The notes under the pieces: model-generated
Told to the model about the DNA's origin: nothing
The model's database searches: none
What the model saw: only the letters and a program-made list of their open reading frames with translations
Made by a program: the position numbers and the translations under genes
From: Saprospirales bacterium
GTDB taxonomy: Bacteria; Bacteroidota; Bacteroidia; Chitinophagales; Saprospiraceae
DNA length: 64,000 nucleotides
Reading direction: 5' to 3'
NCBI GenBank assembly: GCA_016719895.1
Contig: JADJYG010000001.1
Coordinates: 186,001-250,000 of the forward strand
Shown here: positions 19,202 to 27,949 of the stretch, in pieces
How positions within the stretch are numbered: the stretch's first letter is position 1
Layout of the letters: each line of letters begins with the position of its first letter

Positions 19202-20356
19202 CTACCCTATCTTTACATTTTCAACAATTTCCAGCCCATACCCGATAAAGCCTGTACGGGGTTTGGGGTTGTTGGTCAGCAGGCGTATTTTGCTGATTCC
19301 GAGTTCGCGGAGGATTTGAGCACCCACGCCAAAATCTTTTTTGCCCATACTGGTGTGCAATTCGAATTTTTCGGGCTCAGCGTCGTCGATCAGCTGTTTG
19401 TAGATTTTCAGCCGGGCCAGCAGGTTCGACTTATCGCCCTGGCGCAAATACACGAATGCCCCTTTACCGGCTTTGGTAATGGCGCGCAGGGAAAATTCGA
19501 TTTGGCGGCCATAGTCCGCCAGCAAATTCCCCAGGATACCACCGGTTTCCGACCAGGAGTGTACACGTACCAAAACGGGTTCCTCTTCTTCCCAGTTTCC
19601 TTTTTTCAGGACCAGGTGGCAATCGCCCGATAAAACATCCGTAAAAACCACCGCTTCAAAATCGCCGTAAATCGTGTGCATCGCTGTCGCCATTTCTTGC
19701 CGGATCAGGCGTTCGGTACGCATGCGGTAGGCCACCAGGTCGTCGATAGAAATAATTTTCAAATCGAACTGGCGAGCCACTTGCATCAATTGGGGCAAGC
19801 GGGCCATAGAGCCGTCGGCGTTTAAAATTTCGACGAGCACGCCTGCCGGGAAAAACCCGGCCAAACGCGCCAGGTCGACGGCCGCCTCGGTATGACCGGT
19901 ACGGCGCAACACCCCGCCGGATTTGGCCCGCAAGGGGAAGATATGCCCGGGCCGCGCGTAATCGCTGGGTTTGGCGCCGCCGTTGGTCAGGTGTCGGATA
20001 CCGGTAGCGCGGTCGTAGGCACTGATGCCGGTCGTGCATCCGTTGCCAATGAGGTCGATCGAAACGGTAAAGGCCGTTTCGTGCAACGCCGTGTTGGCGT
20101 TTACCATGAGCGGAAGGTCGAGCTCTTCCGCCCGTTTTTCTTCCAGGGGCGTACAGATCAGGCCGCGGCCATGCATCGACATAAAATTGATGATCTCCGG
20201 CGTGACGGCTTCCGCAGCGCAAATAAAGTCGCCCTCGTTTTCCCGGTCTTCATCATCCACGACAATGATGACTTTACCGGCCCGCAAGTCAATCAGCGCT
20301 TCTTCAATGGTATTGAGTTCGGACATAGATGGAATGTTATCGGTCAAAAATGGCAT
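19202..20356 (-). CDS. ribB: RibBA-type protein: DHBP synthase fused to a degenerate GTP cyclohydrolase II domain
   Basis: Residues about 11-215 form an intact 3,4-dihydroxy-2-butanone-4-phosphate synthase: DDEDRENEGDF (metal and substrate loop), NFMSMHGRGLIC, TGISAYDRATGIRHL and RRTGHTEAAVDLARLAG. It converts ribulose 5-phosphate to the four-carbon riboflavin precursor. The C-terminal part (about 220-384) aligns with GTP cyclohydrolase II, but the zinc cysteines are gone: the region that should hold C...CDC reads VHSWSETGGILGNLLADYG, and the QEGRGIGL loop reads QGDKSNLL. This domain is therefore very unlikely to open GTP, resembling the inactive-domain fusions described as RibBX. MSELNTIEEAL (20326) is an alternative start. 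It begins directly after the glycosyltransferase stop. Confidence 0.9.
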   Translation of the reverse strand: MPFLTDNIPSMSELNTIEEALIDLRAGKVIIVVDDEDRENEGDFICAAEAVTPEIINFMSMHGRGLICTPLEEKRAEELDLPLMVNANTALHETAFTVSIDLIGNGCTTGISAYDRATGIRHLTNGGAKPSDYARPGHIFPLRAKSGGVLRRTGHTEAAVDLARLAGFFPAGVLVEILNADGSMARLPQLMQVARQFDLKIISIDDLVAYRMRTERLIRQEMATAMHTIYGDFEAVVFTDVLSGDCHLVLKKGNWEEEEPVLVRVHSWSETGGILGNLLADYGRQIEFSLRAITKAGKGAFVYLRQGDKSNLLARLKIYKQLIDDAEPEKFELHTSMGKKDFGVGAQILRELGISKIRLLTNNPKPRTGFIGYGLEIVENVKIG

Positions 20357-21562
20357 TTATTCACTGCGTGCTGTTCGTTGCCAGGTGTTTTGCCGGATTC
20401 CGCGCAACCATTTGAAAAACCCGTCCATCAACGCTACGTTCATAGCCAGAAAATAAGCAACGTTTTTTATAAGGGCGAGGCGGTTCGACCGCATCCGCTC
20501 CTGGATATAGTTCAGCGCCAACACTGCCGGCACACTGCCGGTAAGCAGCCAAAACAACAGCCGGAACAGTTGGTTTTCGCCACCCAGCATACCCGCGCTC
20601 AGATAGATCGAAACCAGGAAAAAACCGCCGAACCAGCGAAGCACTTTATGGGAGAAAAAGGCAAAACCCAGGCGGCTGGCCGGAGGCATTACCCAATGCC
20701 GGAACCGGGCCAGGTTTTGAAAGCTGCCTGCGGCTATGCGCTTTTTGCGTTTGTATTCGTCTCCGACGCGATGGGTGGCGCTTTCAAAACAAACGGCATC
20801 CAGGTCATTGATCGCCTGGAAGCCCTTTTCCAGGACCCGGAAGACCAGCCAAAAATCGTCGACAAGCGAGCGGGGTGGAATCGGCTCGAACAACCCGGCG
20901 CGAAGCGCATAACAGCCGCCAAATGGCCCGATCATCATGCCCCAGGCCAGGCTTTCCCAATGTTTTAACCGCACCTCGCCGCTCAGGTAACGATCTTCGC
21001 TGCGGCTGATGCCGGCTGCTTGCAGTCCCCTGCTGCGCATATGCGCATCTACCACGCCAATCCGTTCGTTTTTCAGGTGCCGCACCAGGCAGTAGAGCGT
21101 ATCAGGCTCCAGCATTACGCTGGCGTCGGTGAGCAAAAAAACGTGATTGCCCACTTCAGATGCCAAGGCCCGCTGCGCCAGGTCATTGATTACAGGTGGC
21201 TTGCCCCGGCGTTCGGCAAATGGGAAAAACTGCAAGCCCGGAAAAGGTTGTTGCGCCAGGGATGCGGTGAGGATCTCCTCCGTGCGGTCATCCGAGCCAT
21301 CGGACCCGATATAAACCCGCAATTTGCCCGCCGGATACCGCAGATTGCGCAAACTGGCCAGTTTTTCTGCTATCACCAATTCTTCATTGTATACCGACAG
21401 GAGCACCGATACCAGGGGCAGGCCGGGATCATCCGGGGTATACATAAGGGTATTCGGCAACTTTCCGCACGCCAGCAGGCGCATCACCAGCGGGTAAATG
21501 ACGTAGCTGTGTGCCAAACCCAGCACACTGCTCCAAAAGACGATTTGCGCTAAAAGCTGCAT
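20357..21562 (-). CDS. Membrane-bound family 2 glycosyltransferase
   Basis: The 401-residue product has an N-terminal membrane segment (LLAQIVFWSSVLGLAHSYVI), a GT-A fold catalytic domain and three to four C-terminal membrane segments (about 295-375). Motifs: PLVSVLLSVYNEE, YIGSDGSDDRTEE (nucleotide-sugar binding), LLTDASVMLEPDTL (metal-binding position) and SLVDDFWLVFRVLEKG (the ED/DD catalytic region), followed by KRKKRIAAGSFQNL, where the usual Q/RxxRW motif would lie. This layout fits processive or polyprenyl-linked sugar transferases; donor and acceptor are unknown. Its stop is adjacent to the RibBA-like start, so the two may be co-transcribed. TACCTTTG (minus strand, 21568-21575) just upstream suggests a very short leader. 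Confidence 0.88.
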   Translation of the reverse strand: MQLLAQIVFWSSVLGLAHSYVIYPLVMRLLACGKLPNTLMYTPDDPGLPLVSVLLSVYNEELVIAEKLASLRNLRYPAGKLRVYIGSDGSDDRTEEILTASLAQQPFPGLQFFPFAERRGKPPVINDLAQRALASEVGNHVFLLTDASVMLEPDTLYCLVRHLKNERIGVVDAHMRSRGLQAAGISRSEDRYLSGEVRLKHWESLAWGMMIGPFGGCYALRAGLFEPIPPRSLVDDFWLVFRVLEKGFQAINDLDAVCFESATHRVGDEYKRKKRIAAGSFQNLARFRHWVMPPASRLGFAFFSHKVLRWFGGFFLVSIYLSAGMLGGENQLFRLLFWLLTGSVPAVLALNYIQERMRSNRLALIKNVAYFLAMNVALMDGFFKWLRGIRQNTWQRTARSE

Positions 21563-21628
21563 CGGGGCAAAGGTAATTTGGGAAACCCGGACGTCGGCAC
21601 GCTTCTTAAAGAATTTGATTTGGCAACG

Positions 21629-23296
21629 CTAATCCAGCCACAGCAATTTACCAAGGATTTGCCCCTGGGCACAAACGGCGTACCAGCCGGCGGCCAGCCC
21701 TTCCGGACGGATGACCAATACCTGCCCGTCAGGCGCCGCCCCTACGGGGTGTTCGTACATCACCAGCCCCTGCATATTGACCAATTGGATGCGGGCATTT
21801 AACAGGGCCTGGTCTTCCAGCCACAACATGACCTGTTCGCGCGCCGGATTCTGGACCAATCGTGCGGCTTTGGACCGGGCGGCGGCAAGCCAACCCCCAC
21901 GGTACACCTTCCCGGACGCATCATAGACTTCGGTGCGCAGCGGAGCAGCCTCGGGAACCAAGGCCTGGGCTGGCCCGCTGTGGCGCAGCGCCAGCACCCG
22001 GAACCTGAGCAGCTCGCCGTCTGCCGGCGCCTGTGCAGCCTTCTCCGAAGACCAGCTGACCGTGAGGCGGCCATTGCTCAGATGCCAGTTGGCCTCCGTA
22101 AAGTCCGGTAACACGGCGGAGGATACCGCCAACAATTCCAGTTCGGCCGGATCAAACTGAAAAGCCATTTGCAAGCCCTGGAATTGGCCCTTCCGGCAGG
22201 TCTGCACCGGCATGGAATACACTTGCCCGGCCGCCAAGAGTTTGTTTTCCAACAACAATGGCCATAATTGTTCTGTGCGGTCTTCGCCGGCCCGAAAGTT
22301 GCCCGCATCGGCATTGCCGTTCACGTCGCCTTTTTTGATGGCAAAAAATTCCGGGCACTCCAACGCGCTGATACTATCCAGGGGCGGCGCAAATACCCAG
22401 GATGGGGCGTTGGGCAAGCTGTCATAAACGCCGAGAATCAGTTTTCGCAATTCGACGATATCGAAGGTTGTGATGGTACCGGAGTTATTGGCATCGGCGG
22501 CCACCAGCTGCCAGGGCGCCGGGAATAGTTCGATGCCTAAAATGTGCTTGTTGATTTGCAGCAGGTCGAAAGTGCTGACCCCGTTCAACGGATCATTGGT
22601 TTTGGAAGGCGTCACCTCGTAATAGGATACCGGCGGTAATCCGTCAAATTGTTCGAGGGAAAATTCGCCGCCCGTCACCTGATAGTTGAATGCCGCTCCG
22701 CCGCCCGGCACCTGCACTTTCAAGCCATATTCCTGCAGCGTATCGCCGGGGTACGTCCAGATGCGGCACGCCGGCAACAACAACTGCGCAATTTTAAGCG
22801 CAATAGAGTCCATAGTGGCGGCCGGGCTGTTGCCCATCACATTGAAGATCACCTCGCCGGAGCCGGGGGTGATGATCAGAAAAGTAGGCGTGCCATAAAA
22901 GGGTCCGAACTGGCTGTTTTTATACGGTTGTACGGCGGCCAGGCTGCCGCCATCCGAGCCGGCGGCGGGCATGGTCAGGCCTTTGCCGGCTTTGTATTGC
23001 GCGACGACGGCATTGTTATCGGCGCTTTTGTCGCTCAGCATAAGAAATTCCACCTGACCGGGGTACTGGGCTTTCGCCGTTTGATAGAGATTTTGCCAGA
23101 ACGGCGCATGCGTGGCGCAGGGCGGGCAGGTGGTAAAAAAAATTTCGAGCACGACCACCTTGCCCTGGTTAACAAAGTCGGCATAGAGCTGGCGCACCGT
23201 ACCTTCGGTGTCAGTAATGGTAAAATCAGGGGCAGCAGCGGCCTGCAGGCTAGCCGATACGGTCAGCAGGACGGATACGAATAAAAATTTAAGCAT
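21629..23296 (-). CDS. Secreted thioredoxin-like protein with dockerin repeats and type IX sorting tail
   Basis: The 555-residue product starts MLKFLFVSVLLTVSA (signal peptide, cut near QAAAA). Residues about 22-165 form a thioredoxin/redoxin domain with the active-site motif TTCPPCATHAPFW (CPPC). Residues about 215-275 carry two dockerin-like calcium loops (NDPLNGVSTFDLLQINKHIL and ADANNSGTITTFDIVELRKLIL). A cohesin-like beta domain follows (GDVNGNAD to about residue 450), then a tail of about 80 residues of the type IX sorting kind (LVQNPAREQVMLWL, RIQLVNMQGLVMYE, GLAAGWYAVCAQG). It should be exported through the outer membrane and anchored. The longer frame to 23806 is antisense to msrB and was rejected. 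A cell-surface disulfide role is inferred. Confidence 0.88.
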   Translation of the reverse strand: MLKFLFVSVLLTVSASLQAAAAPDFTITDTEGTVRQLYADFVNQGKVVVLEIFFTTCPPCATHAPFWQNLYQTAKAQYPGQVEFLMLSDKSADNNAVVAQYKAGKGLTMPAAGSDGGSLAAVQPYKNSQFGPFYGTPTFLIITPGSGEVIFNVMGNSPAATMDSIALKIAQLLLPACRIWTYPGDTLQEYGLKVQVPGGGAAFNYQVTGGEFSLEQFDGLPPVSYYEVTPSKTNDPLNGVSTFDLLQINKHILGIELFPAPWQLVAADANNSGTITTFDIVELRKLILGVYDSLPNAPSWVFAPPLDSISALECPEFFAIKKGDVNGNADAGNFRAGEDRTEQLWPLLLENKLLAAGQVYSMPVQTCRKGQFQGLQMAFQFDPAELELLAVSSAVLPDFTEANWHLSNGRLTVSWSSEKAAQAPADGELLRFRVLALRHSGPAQALVPEAAPLRTEVYDASGKVYRGGWLAAARSKAARLVQNPAREQVMLWLEDQALLNARIQLVNMQGLVMYEHPVGAAPDGQVLVIRPEGLAAGWYAVCAQGQILGKLLWLD

Positions 23297-23464
23297 CGAT
23301 CGCGGGAATTTGAGGACAAAGTAACCGAACAAATCATCTTTTTTGCGCAAAATTTGTTCAAAAGCCAGTTTATAAATACCTGCGGGGCTGCATTGCAGTT
23401 GAAATTTCAACCCTGTTTTTATACAAACTGCGCAACGCGCCCTGCGCTGAAAAAATGGAAACAC

Positions 23465-23848
23465 ATGAACCAGCAACACGAAGACTGGAATGTACTCAGC
23501 CCGGAAGAGACCTACGTCATCAAGCAAAAAGGCACTGAACGCGCCTTTACGGGCGAATACTGGAACCACCACGGTAACGGCATGTTTATTTGCCGCCGCT
23601 GCAATGCGCCGTTGTACCGTTCGGCCGACAAGTTTGACAGTGGCTGTGGTTGGCCCTCGTTTGACGATGAAATACCGGGGGCCGTCCGGCGCGAAGAAGA
23701 CCGGGCCCTGGGGATGCGGCGCACCGAAATTCTTTGCGCCAATTGCGGCGGCCACCTGGGGCATGTGTTTGCCGGCGAGCGGCTGACCCCGAAAAATACC
23801 CGGCATTGCGTCAATTCGTTATCTATCCGGTTTGTGCCGGCCGGCTAG
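23465..23848 (+). CDS. msrB: Peptide-methionine (R)-S-oxide reductase
   Basis: The 127-residue product is a compact MsrB. It has both zinc CxxC pairs (CRRC and CANC), the substrate motif DSGCGWPSFDDEI, GHLGHVF and the catalytic cysteine in TRHCVNSLSIRF. It reduces methionine-R-sulfoxide in proteins. No signal peptide is seen from the start at 23465 (MNQQHEDW), so it is cytoplasmic. A frame extending upstream to 23354 adds 37 residues without conservation and was not chosen. Confidence 0.96.
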   Translation: MNQQHEDWNVLSPEETYVIKQKGTERAFTGEYWNHHGNGMFICRRCNAPLYRSADKFDSGCGWPSFDDEIPGAVRREEDRALGMRRTEILCANCGGHLGHVFAGERLTPKNTRHCVNSLSIRFVPAG

Positions 23849-23916
23849 TGCGCCGTTGGCCTTGCGATCCGATCTAAAAGCATGTTGGGGAATTTCCCGC
23901 CGGGCCCAAAACGGTT

Positions 23917-23998
23917 CTTTTTTCGTCAGTTTTCACCTTTTCCCAGTCACAGAGTCCCCGCTATGCTCCTTCAAAAACGTAAAAACTGACGAAAAAAG
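23917..23998. terminator. Perfect 17-bp inverted repeat between convergent genes
   Basis: CTTTTTTCGTCAGTTTT (23917-23933) is the exact reverse complement of AAAACTGACGAAAAAAG (23982-23998), separated by 48 bp. Arms ending in T/A runs fit a bidirectional terminator between msrB (+) and the secreted protein gene (-), but the loop is long for that; a small insertion element inside a former hairpin is an alternative. Confidence 0.5.
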
Positions 23999-24089
23999 CC
24001 CTTGTTTTTAGCTCCGGCAGTACTTGTCCCGATTACTCGGGAAAATTTCCAACATGCTTTAAAGCCCAACGCCGGCGAACGCATCTTCT

Positions 24090-24551
24090 TCAGTCGTTCC
24101 GGTCATCGCGCGCTTCCTCCCGCTTGTCGATGTATTCCTGATAAATATTGTGGTAGTCGTACGATAAGTAGATTTCAGAATCAAACGCCCCCCAGGCGCC
24201 GTTTTCAATGGCCAGGTTGAGGCGTCGTACGGCATTTGCCGGCAGTTGCAAAACGATCACATGGCCCAGTCCCATGGCGAGTGTCCAGGAAATGATGCGG
24301 GCATCGTCCGGCGGAAACATATCCCAAAAACCCTGCGCTTCGAGCACCCGGCGTATTTCCTGCAGGTTTTTGCCCTGTTGGTGCTTGAGGATCACCGTTA
24401 CCAGGACGCTATCTGCCGTGGAAATGGTTTTGGGTTCGACAGGGGGTCCCGGCGATGCGGGCACCGGATTGCCTGCAGGTTGTTGGGCCGACAGGTTGGG
24501 CAGGAAAGCAAGCAGCCCGGCAAAGAGCAACGGCCATATTTTTTTCTCCAT
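24090..24551 (-). CDS. Uncharacterised secreted protein
   Basis: The 153-residue product has a signal peptide (KKIWPLLFAGLLAFLPNLSA, cut before QQPAG) and a proline-rich linker (residues about 25-42). The rest is a single compact domain: ADSVLVTVILKHQQGKNLQEI, then a VLEAQGFWDMFPPDDARI region, MGLGHVIVLQLPANAVRRLN, and a C-terminal YDYHNIYQEYIDKREE. The pattern of a beta strand, a helix and a loop ending in residues that sit in a short alpha+beta domain is all I can say; I do not recognise the family. TATCTTTG on the minus strand (24590-24597) lies about 40 bp upstream. It is transcribed alone. Confidence 0.75.
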   Translation of the reverse strand: MEKKIWPLLFAGLLAFLPNLSAQQPAGNPVPASPGPPVEPKTISTADSVLVTVILKHQQGKNLQEIRRVLEAQGFWDMFPPDDARIISWTLAMGLGHVIVLQLPANAVRRLNLAIENGAWGAFDSEIYLSYDYHNIYQEYIDKREEARDDRND

Positions 24552-24710
24552 CGTTTGATTCTGGTTTCAATTGATTGATAAAAGAAGCGCAAAGATAGCG
24601 CGCCGCACTTGGGATCGGGGCAAAGCAAATCGTTTTCAGGCATATTTTTCGGGAAAAAGCGGTCAATTGCCGATAATAATTTGCCGGAAGTATTTCTTTG
24701 ACGGCAAAAC

Positions 24711-24740
24711 TTGCAGAACTTTTTTTTGCCACTATTTTTG
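24711..24740 (+). promoter_or_regulatory. Promoter of the POT transporter
   Basis: TTG at 24711-24713, exactly 19 bp of spacer, and TATTTTTG at 24733-24740 give an excellent match to the Bacteroidota promoter. It lies inside the longer reading frame from 24698 and so decides for the ATG at 24788 as the real start. Confidence 0.7.
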
Positions 24741-24787
24741 CCGTCGCCCATTGCCGGGCAATTGCATACCGCCACATTCAGCTGATC

Positions 24788-26428
24788 ATGCGTAAACACC
24801 CTGTTGGACTGCCCTTTCTGTTTTTCACCGAAATGTGGGAACGCTTCGGCTATTACCTCATGATCGGCATTTTTTTTCTGTACATGACCGATACCAAGGC
24901 CGGCGGGCTCGGGTTCACCCGCGCCAATGCGTCGGACGTATACGGTACGTTTATCGCCCTGGTATATGTCACGCCATTCATTGGCGGCCTGCTGGCCGAC
25001 CGGGTGCTCGGCTTCCGGCGAAGCATCGTGCTCGGCGGCATCCTGATGGGGTTGGGCTATTTGCTGCTGGCAGTACCCAATAACATGACGACGTTTTATG
25101 CGGCCTTAGGGCTGATGATCGTGGGCAACGGCTTTTTCAAGCCCAATATCTCCACCTTATTGGGCAACCTGTACAACGAAGACCCCTACCGGGCCAGGAA
25201 GGACGATGGGTACAACATCTTTTATATGGGCATTAATATCGGCGCCCTGGTCTGCAATTTCGTAGCCGCTTACCTGCGCAACACGTATGGCTGGGGTTAT
25301 GCTTTTGCGGCAGCCGGCATCGGTATGTTTATCGGTGTGCTCGTATTCCTGATCGGCTCGCGCCATGTAGCGCACGCCGATGTGCGCAAAGAAGTCAACC
25401 CAGCTGAGGCCGGCGTATTCACCTTGCTCAGTTCGGTGTTGTTGCCGGCTGTGGTAACCGGCTTGCTGGCCTGGAATATTCCGGGCAACCTCTTGGGCTC
25501 CGACTCGACCGATGCCTTCATTTTTGGGTCTATCCCGGTGATCGGCTTTTTCCTGTGGATTCTTTGGAAGGCGCCCAGCGCTGAAAAACCGCGCATCCAG
25601 GTCTTGCTGGCTATTTATGCCGTGGTTATCGTTTTTTGGGCGGTATTTAAACAAAACGGAACGGCGCTCACGACCTGGGCGGAGTTCTACACCGACCGCT
25701 CCATGCCGGGCTGGCTGGAAACCCCCGCCAGGTTTATGGGGATGGCGCAGGAAGTCAAAAATGAACCAGATACTTTCCCGTTATACGACAATCAGTTCCG
25801 CACGCACAAAGACCCCGCTACCGGGCAAATTGCCGAAGGCGTAACCTTGCCGCCGTATTTCCAAAACATACCGCCGGCCGAACACCCGCCCCGGGGCGCT
25901 CCCGTCAAATTGGTTTCCACGGAAATCTACCAGTCTGTCAACCCCGCCTTTGTCATTCTGCTCACCCCGCTGCTCGTCTGGTTTTTCGGCCAGCTGCGCA
26001 AGCGAAAACGCGAGCCCACCACCCCCGCCAAGATCGGCCTCGGGCTGGTCATCACGGCGCTTTCCACCCTGGTCACGGTGGGCGCGGTGATCGCCTGCCA
26101 CAATGGTGCTGAAAAAGCGTCGGTGTGGTGGCTGATCGGCACATACGGCGTGGTCACGGTTGGGGAACTGTGCCTCAGCCCCATGGGGTTGTCTATGGTA
26201 TCGAAAATGGCGCCCGCGCGTATTGCCGGGCTCATGATGGGCGGTTGGCAACTGGCCACCTCCATCGGCAACAAACTCAGCGGCATACTGGCCACGTTAT
26301 GGGACCGGTACGACGATAAAGCCGATTTTTTCTGGGTTAACTTTGGCCTGTTAGCCGTGGCAGCGGCGGTGTTATTCCTCTTGCTGCGCTGGCTCAACCG
26401 GGTGTTTCGCGAACAGGGGCTGACGTAG
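24788..26428 (+). CDS. Proton-dependent oligopeptide (POT/PTR) transporter
   Basis: The 546-residue product has about 12-14 membrane segments and the POT signatures: FFTEMWERFGYYLMIGIFFL (the ExxERFxYY motif at residues 13-21), GGLLADRVLGFRRSI, and FYMGINIGALVCNFVAAYL near segment 5. It belongs to the major facilitator superfamily and imports di- and tripeptides with protons across the inner membrane. A soluble insert of about 110 residues (about 295-400) rich in proline interrupts the second half, as in several Bacteroidota POT proteins. The end, GELCLSPMGLSMVSKMAP, is also typical. It has its own promoter. Confidence 0.94.
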   Translation: MRKHPVGLPFLFFTEMWERFGYYLMIGIFFLYMTDTKAGGLGFTRANASDVYGTFIALVYVTPFIGGLLADRVLGFRRSIVLGGILMGLGYLLLAVPNNMTTFYAALGLMIVGNGFFKPNISTLLGNLYNEDPYRARKDDGYNIFYMGINIGALVCNFVAAYLRNTYGWGYAFAAAGIGMFIGVLVFLIGSRHVAHADVRKEVNPAEAGVFTLLSSVLLPAVVTGLLAWNIPGNLLGSDSTDAFIFGSIPVIGFFLWILWKAPSAEKPRIQVLLAIYAVVIVFWAVFKQNGTALTTWAEFYTDRSMPGWLETPARFMGMAQEVKNEPDTFPLYDNQFRTHKDPATGQIAEGVTLPPYFQNIPPAEHPPRGAPVKLVSTEIYQSVNPAFVILLTPLLVWFFGQLRKRKREPTTPAKIGLGLVITALSTLVTVGAVIACHNGAEKASVWWLIGTYGVVTVGELCLSPMGLSMVSKMAPARIAGLMMGGWQLATSIGNKLSGILATLWDRYDDKADFFWVNFGLLAVAAAVLFLLLRWLNRVFREQGLT

Positions 26429-26507
26429 AGATCATGTTAGCGATTTTCCTGCGCCATTTGCATAAACGCCGAATTCGTACATACAAGCGCCTAAACTATT
26501 TCCAATT

Positions 26508-26642
26508 ATGGCACACCGACAAAAATACACCAAGCAACAACGAAGCACCCGGGACCGGGAAGAAATGCGGAAATTTCTGACCATCGTAGCCATCGCGACT
26601 CTGGCTTTGATGGTACTCATGTACTTCATTTTCGCCCGGTAG
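26508..26642 (+). CDS. Small single-pass membrane protein, 44 residues
   Basis: An ATG at 26508 opens a 44-codon frame ending TAG at 26642: a basic N-terminus (MAHRQKYTKQQRSTRDREE), then MRKFLTIVAIATLALMVLMY as one membrane helix, ending FIFAR. The strong charge-then-helix layout and its isolated position after the POT gene, with 79 bp of spacing, support a real gene. Similar short proteins occur in Bacteroidota, but I cannot name a function. The opposite strand has a longer frame here that looks like a shadow. Confidence 0.6.
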   Translation: MAHRQKYTKQQRSTRDREEMRKFLTIVAIATLALMVLMYFIFAR

Positions 26643-26741
26643 CGCCGCGCTGTACCCTGCCGTTTTCTACGGAATCTGGCGGGTGGCACAAAAGGTCAGA
26701 CAGCCGTCCGCGGAGAAAACGAAGGCGTTCGGCGGCCGCGT

Positions 26742-27884
26742 TCAGGACAAGCGGTTTTTATAATCCTTGTACCCAAATTTTCGTACGATATCCAGCGTGC
26801 CATTTTCCCGCCAAATGGCAATGGAGGGGTGTGTTACGCCGTTAAAAGTGGTGGTCTTCACCATGGTATAGTGGATCATATCTTCAAAAACGATCCGCTG
26901 GCCAGCCTTTAGTTTTTTTTCGAAAGCATATTCCGTCATGAAATCGCCGCTGAGGCAGCTGACCCCGCCCAGGCGATATTGGTGCTTATCTGCAGTTCCG
27001 GGTTCGGCGTTGGCATGGCGTACCCGCGGCCGGTAGGGCATCTCCAGCGTATCTGGCATGTGCGCCGTGAAAGAAATATCCAGGATGGCGGTTTTTATAC
27101 CTTTATTTTGTACGATATCGAGCACCGTAGCTACCAACACCCCCGTATCCCAGGCGATAGCACTTCCCGGTTCCAGGATTACCTTCAATTGCGGGTGCCG
27201 GGCGCGAAAGGCGCGCAATATGCCGATTAAATGTTCCACATCGTAGCCTTGCCGGGTCATCAGGTGTCCGCCGCCAAAATTAACCCAGCGCAATTGCGGC
27301 AAAAATGCGCCGAAGCGCTCTTCGAAAAACACGAGCGTTTTCTCCAGGTCAAAACTGCTGCTTTCGCAAAGTGTGTGAAAATGCAGCCCTTCGATCCCTT
27401 CCGGCAGTTTGCCGCGGAAATTTTCGGCCACTTCCCCCAGGCGCGAGCCCGGCGATGCCGGATTGTACAGCGCTGTACCTACCGGCGACCATTCGGGGTT
27501 CACCCGGATACCCGGACTGATTTTTACGGGGTGCCGCTCCAGGCGCCTGCGAAAACGCCGGTATTGCGCCAATGAATTGAAGGTGATATGGCTCGAATAG
27601 CTCATGATACGCCCAAATTCCCGGGGCATATAGGCTACCGAATACGTGTGCGCCGGTGTTTTCATTTCTTCGAAGCACAGCCGCGCTTCCGCCAGCGAAG
27701 AGGCTGTGGCGCCGCTAAGGTATTCACGTACGATCGGAAAGGCGCTCCACATGGCAAAACCTTTGAATGCCAGGATGATTTGTACGCCAGCCTCCCGTTG
27801 CACCCGGTCGATCAATCGCAGGTTTTTGCGCAGGGCGCCTTCGTCGAGCACAAAACAGGGAGCGGGAATTTTGGAAATATCCAC
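26742..27884 (-). CDS. nspC: Carboxynorspermidine decarboxylase
   Basis: The 380-residue product is an alanine-racemase-fold PLP enzyme. The PLP lysine is in ILAFKGFAMW (residue about 41). Other marks are HFHTLCESSSFDLEKTL, WVNFGGGHLMTRQGYD (the GGG phosphate loop), VILEPGSAIAWDTG, and CLSGDFMTEYAFEKKLKAGQ with the catalytic cysteine. NspC decarboxylates carboxynorspermidine or carboxyspermidine as the last step of the alternative polyamine route. The partner synthase lies 8 kb away at 36058. It is transcribed alone on this strand. Confidence 0.95.
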   Translation of the reverse strand: MDISKIPAPCFVLDEGALRKNLRLIDRVQREAGVQIILAFKGFAMWSAFPIVREYLSGATASSLAEARLCFEEMKTPAHTYSVAYMPREFGRIMSYSSHITFNSLAQYRRFRRRLERHPVKISPGIRVNPEWSPVGTALYNPASPGSRLGEVAENFRGKLPEGIEGLHFHTLCESSSFDLEKTLVFFEERFGAFLPQLRWVNFGGGHLMTRQGYDVEHLIGILRAFRARHPQLKVILEPGSAIAWDTGVLVATVLDIVQNKGIKTAILDISFTAHMPDTLEMPYRPRVRHANAEPGTADKHQYRLGGVSCLSGDFMTEYAFEKKLKAGQRIVFEDMIHYTMVKTTTFNGVTHPSIAIWRENGTLDIVRKFGYKDYKNRLS

Positions 27885-27949
27885 TTTTTTACGTTTAATT
27901 GCATCAAACGATTCGTCGCTTGCTGCAGGCGGTGATTTAGAAGTAAGAT

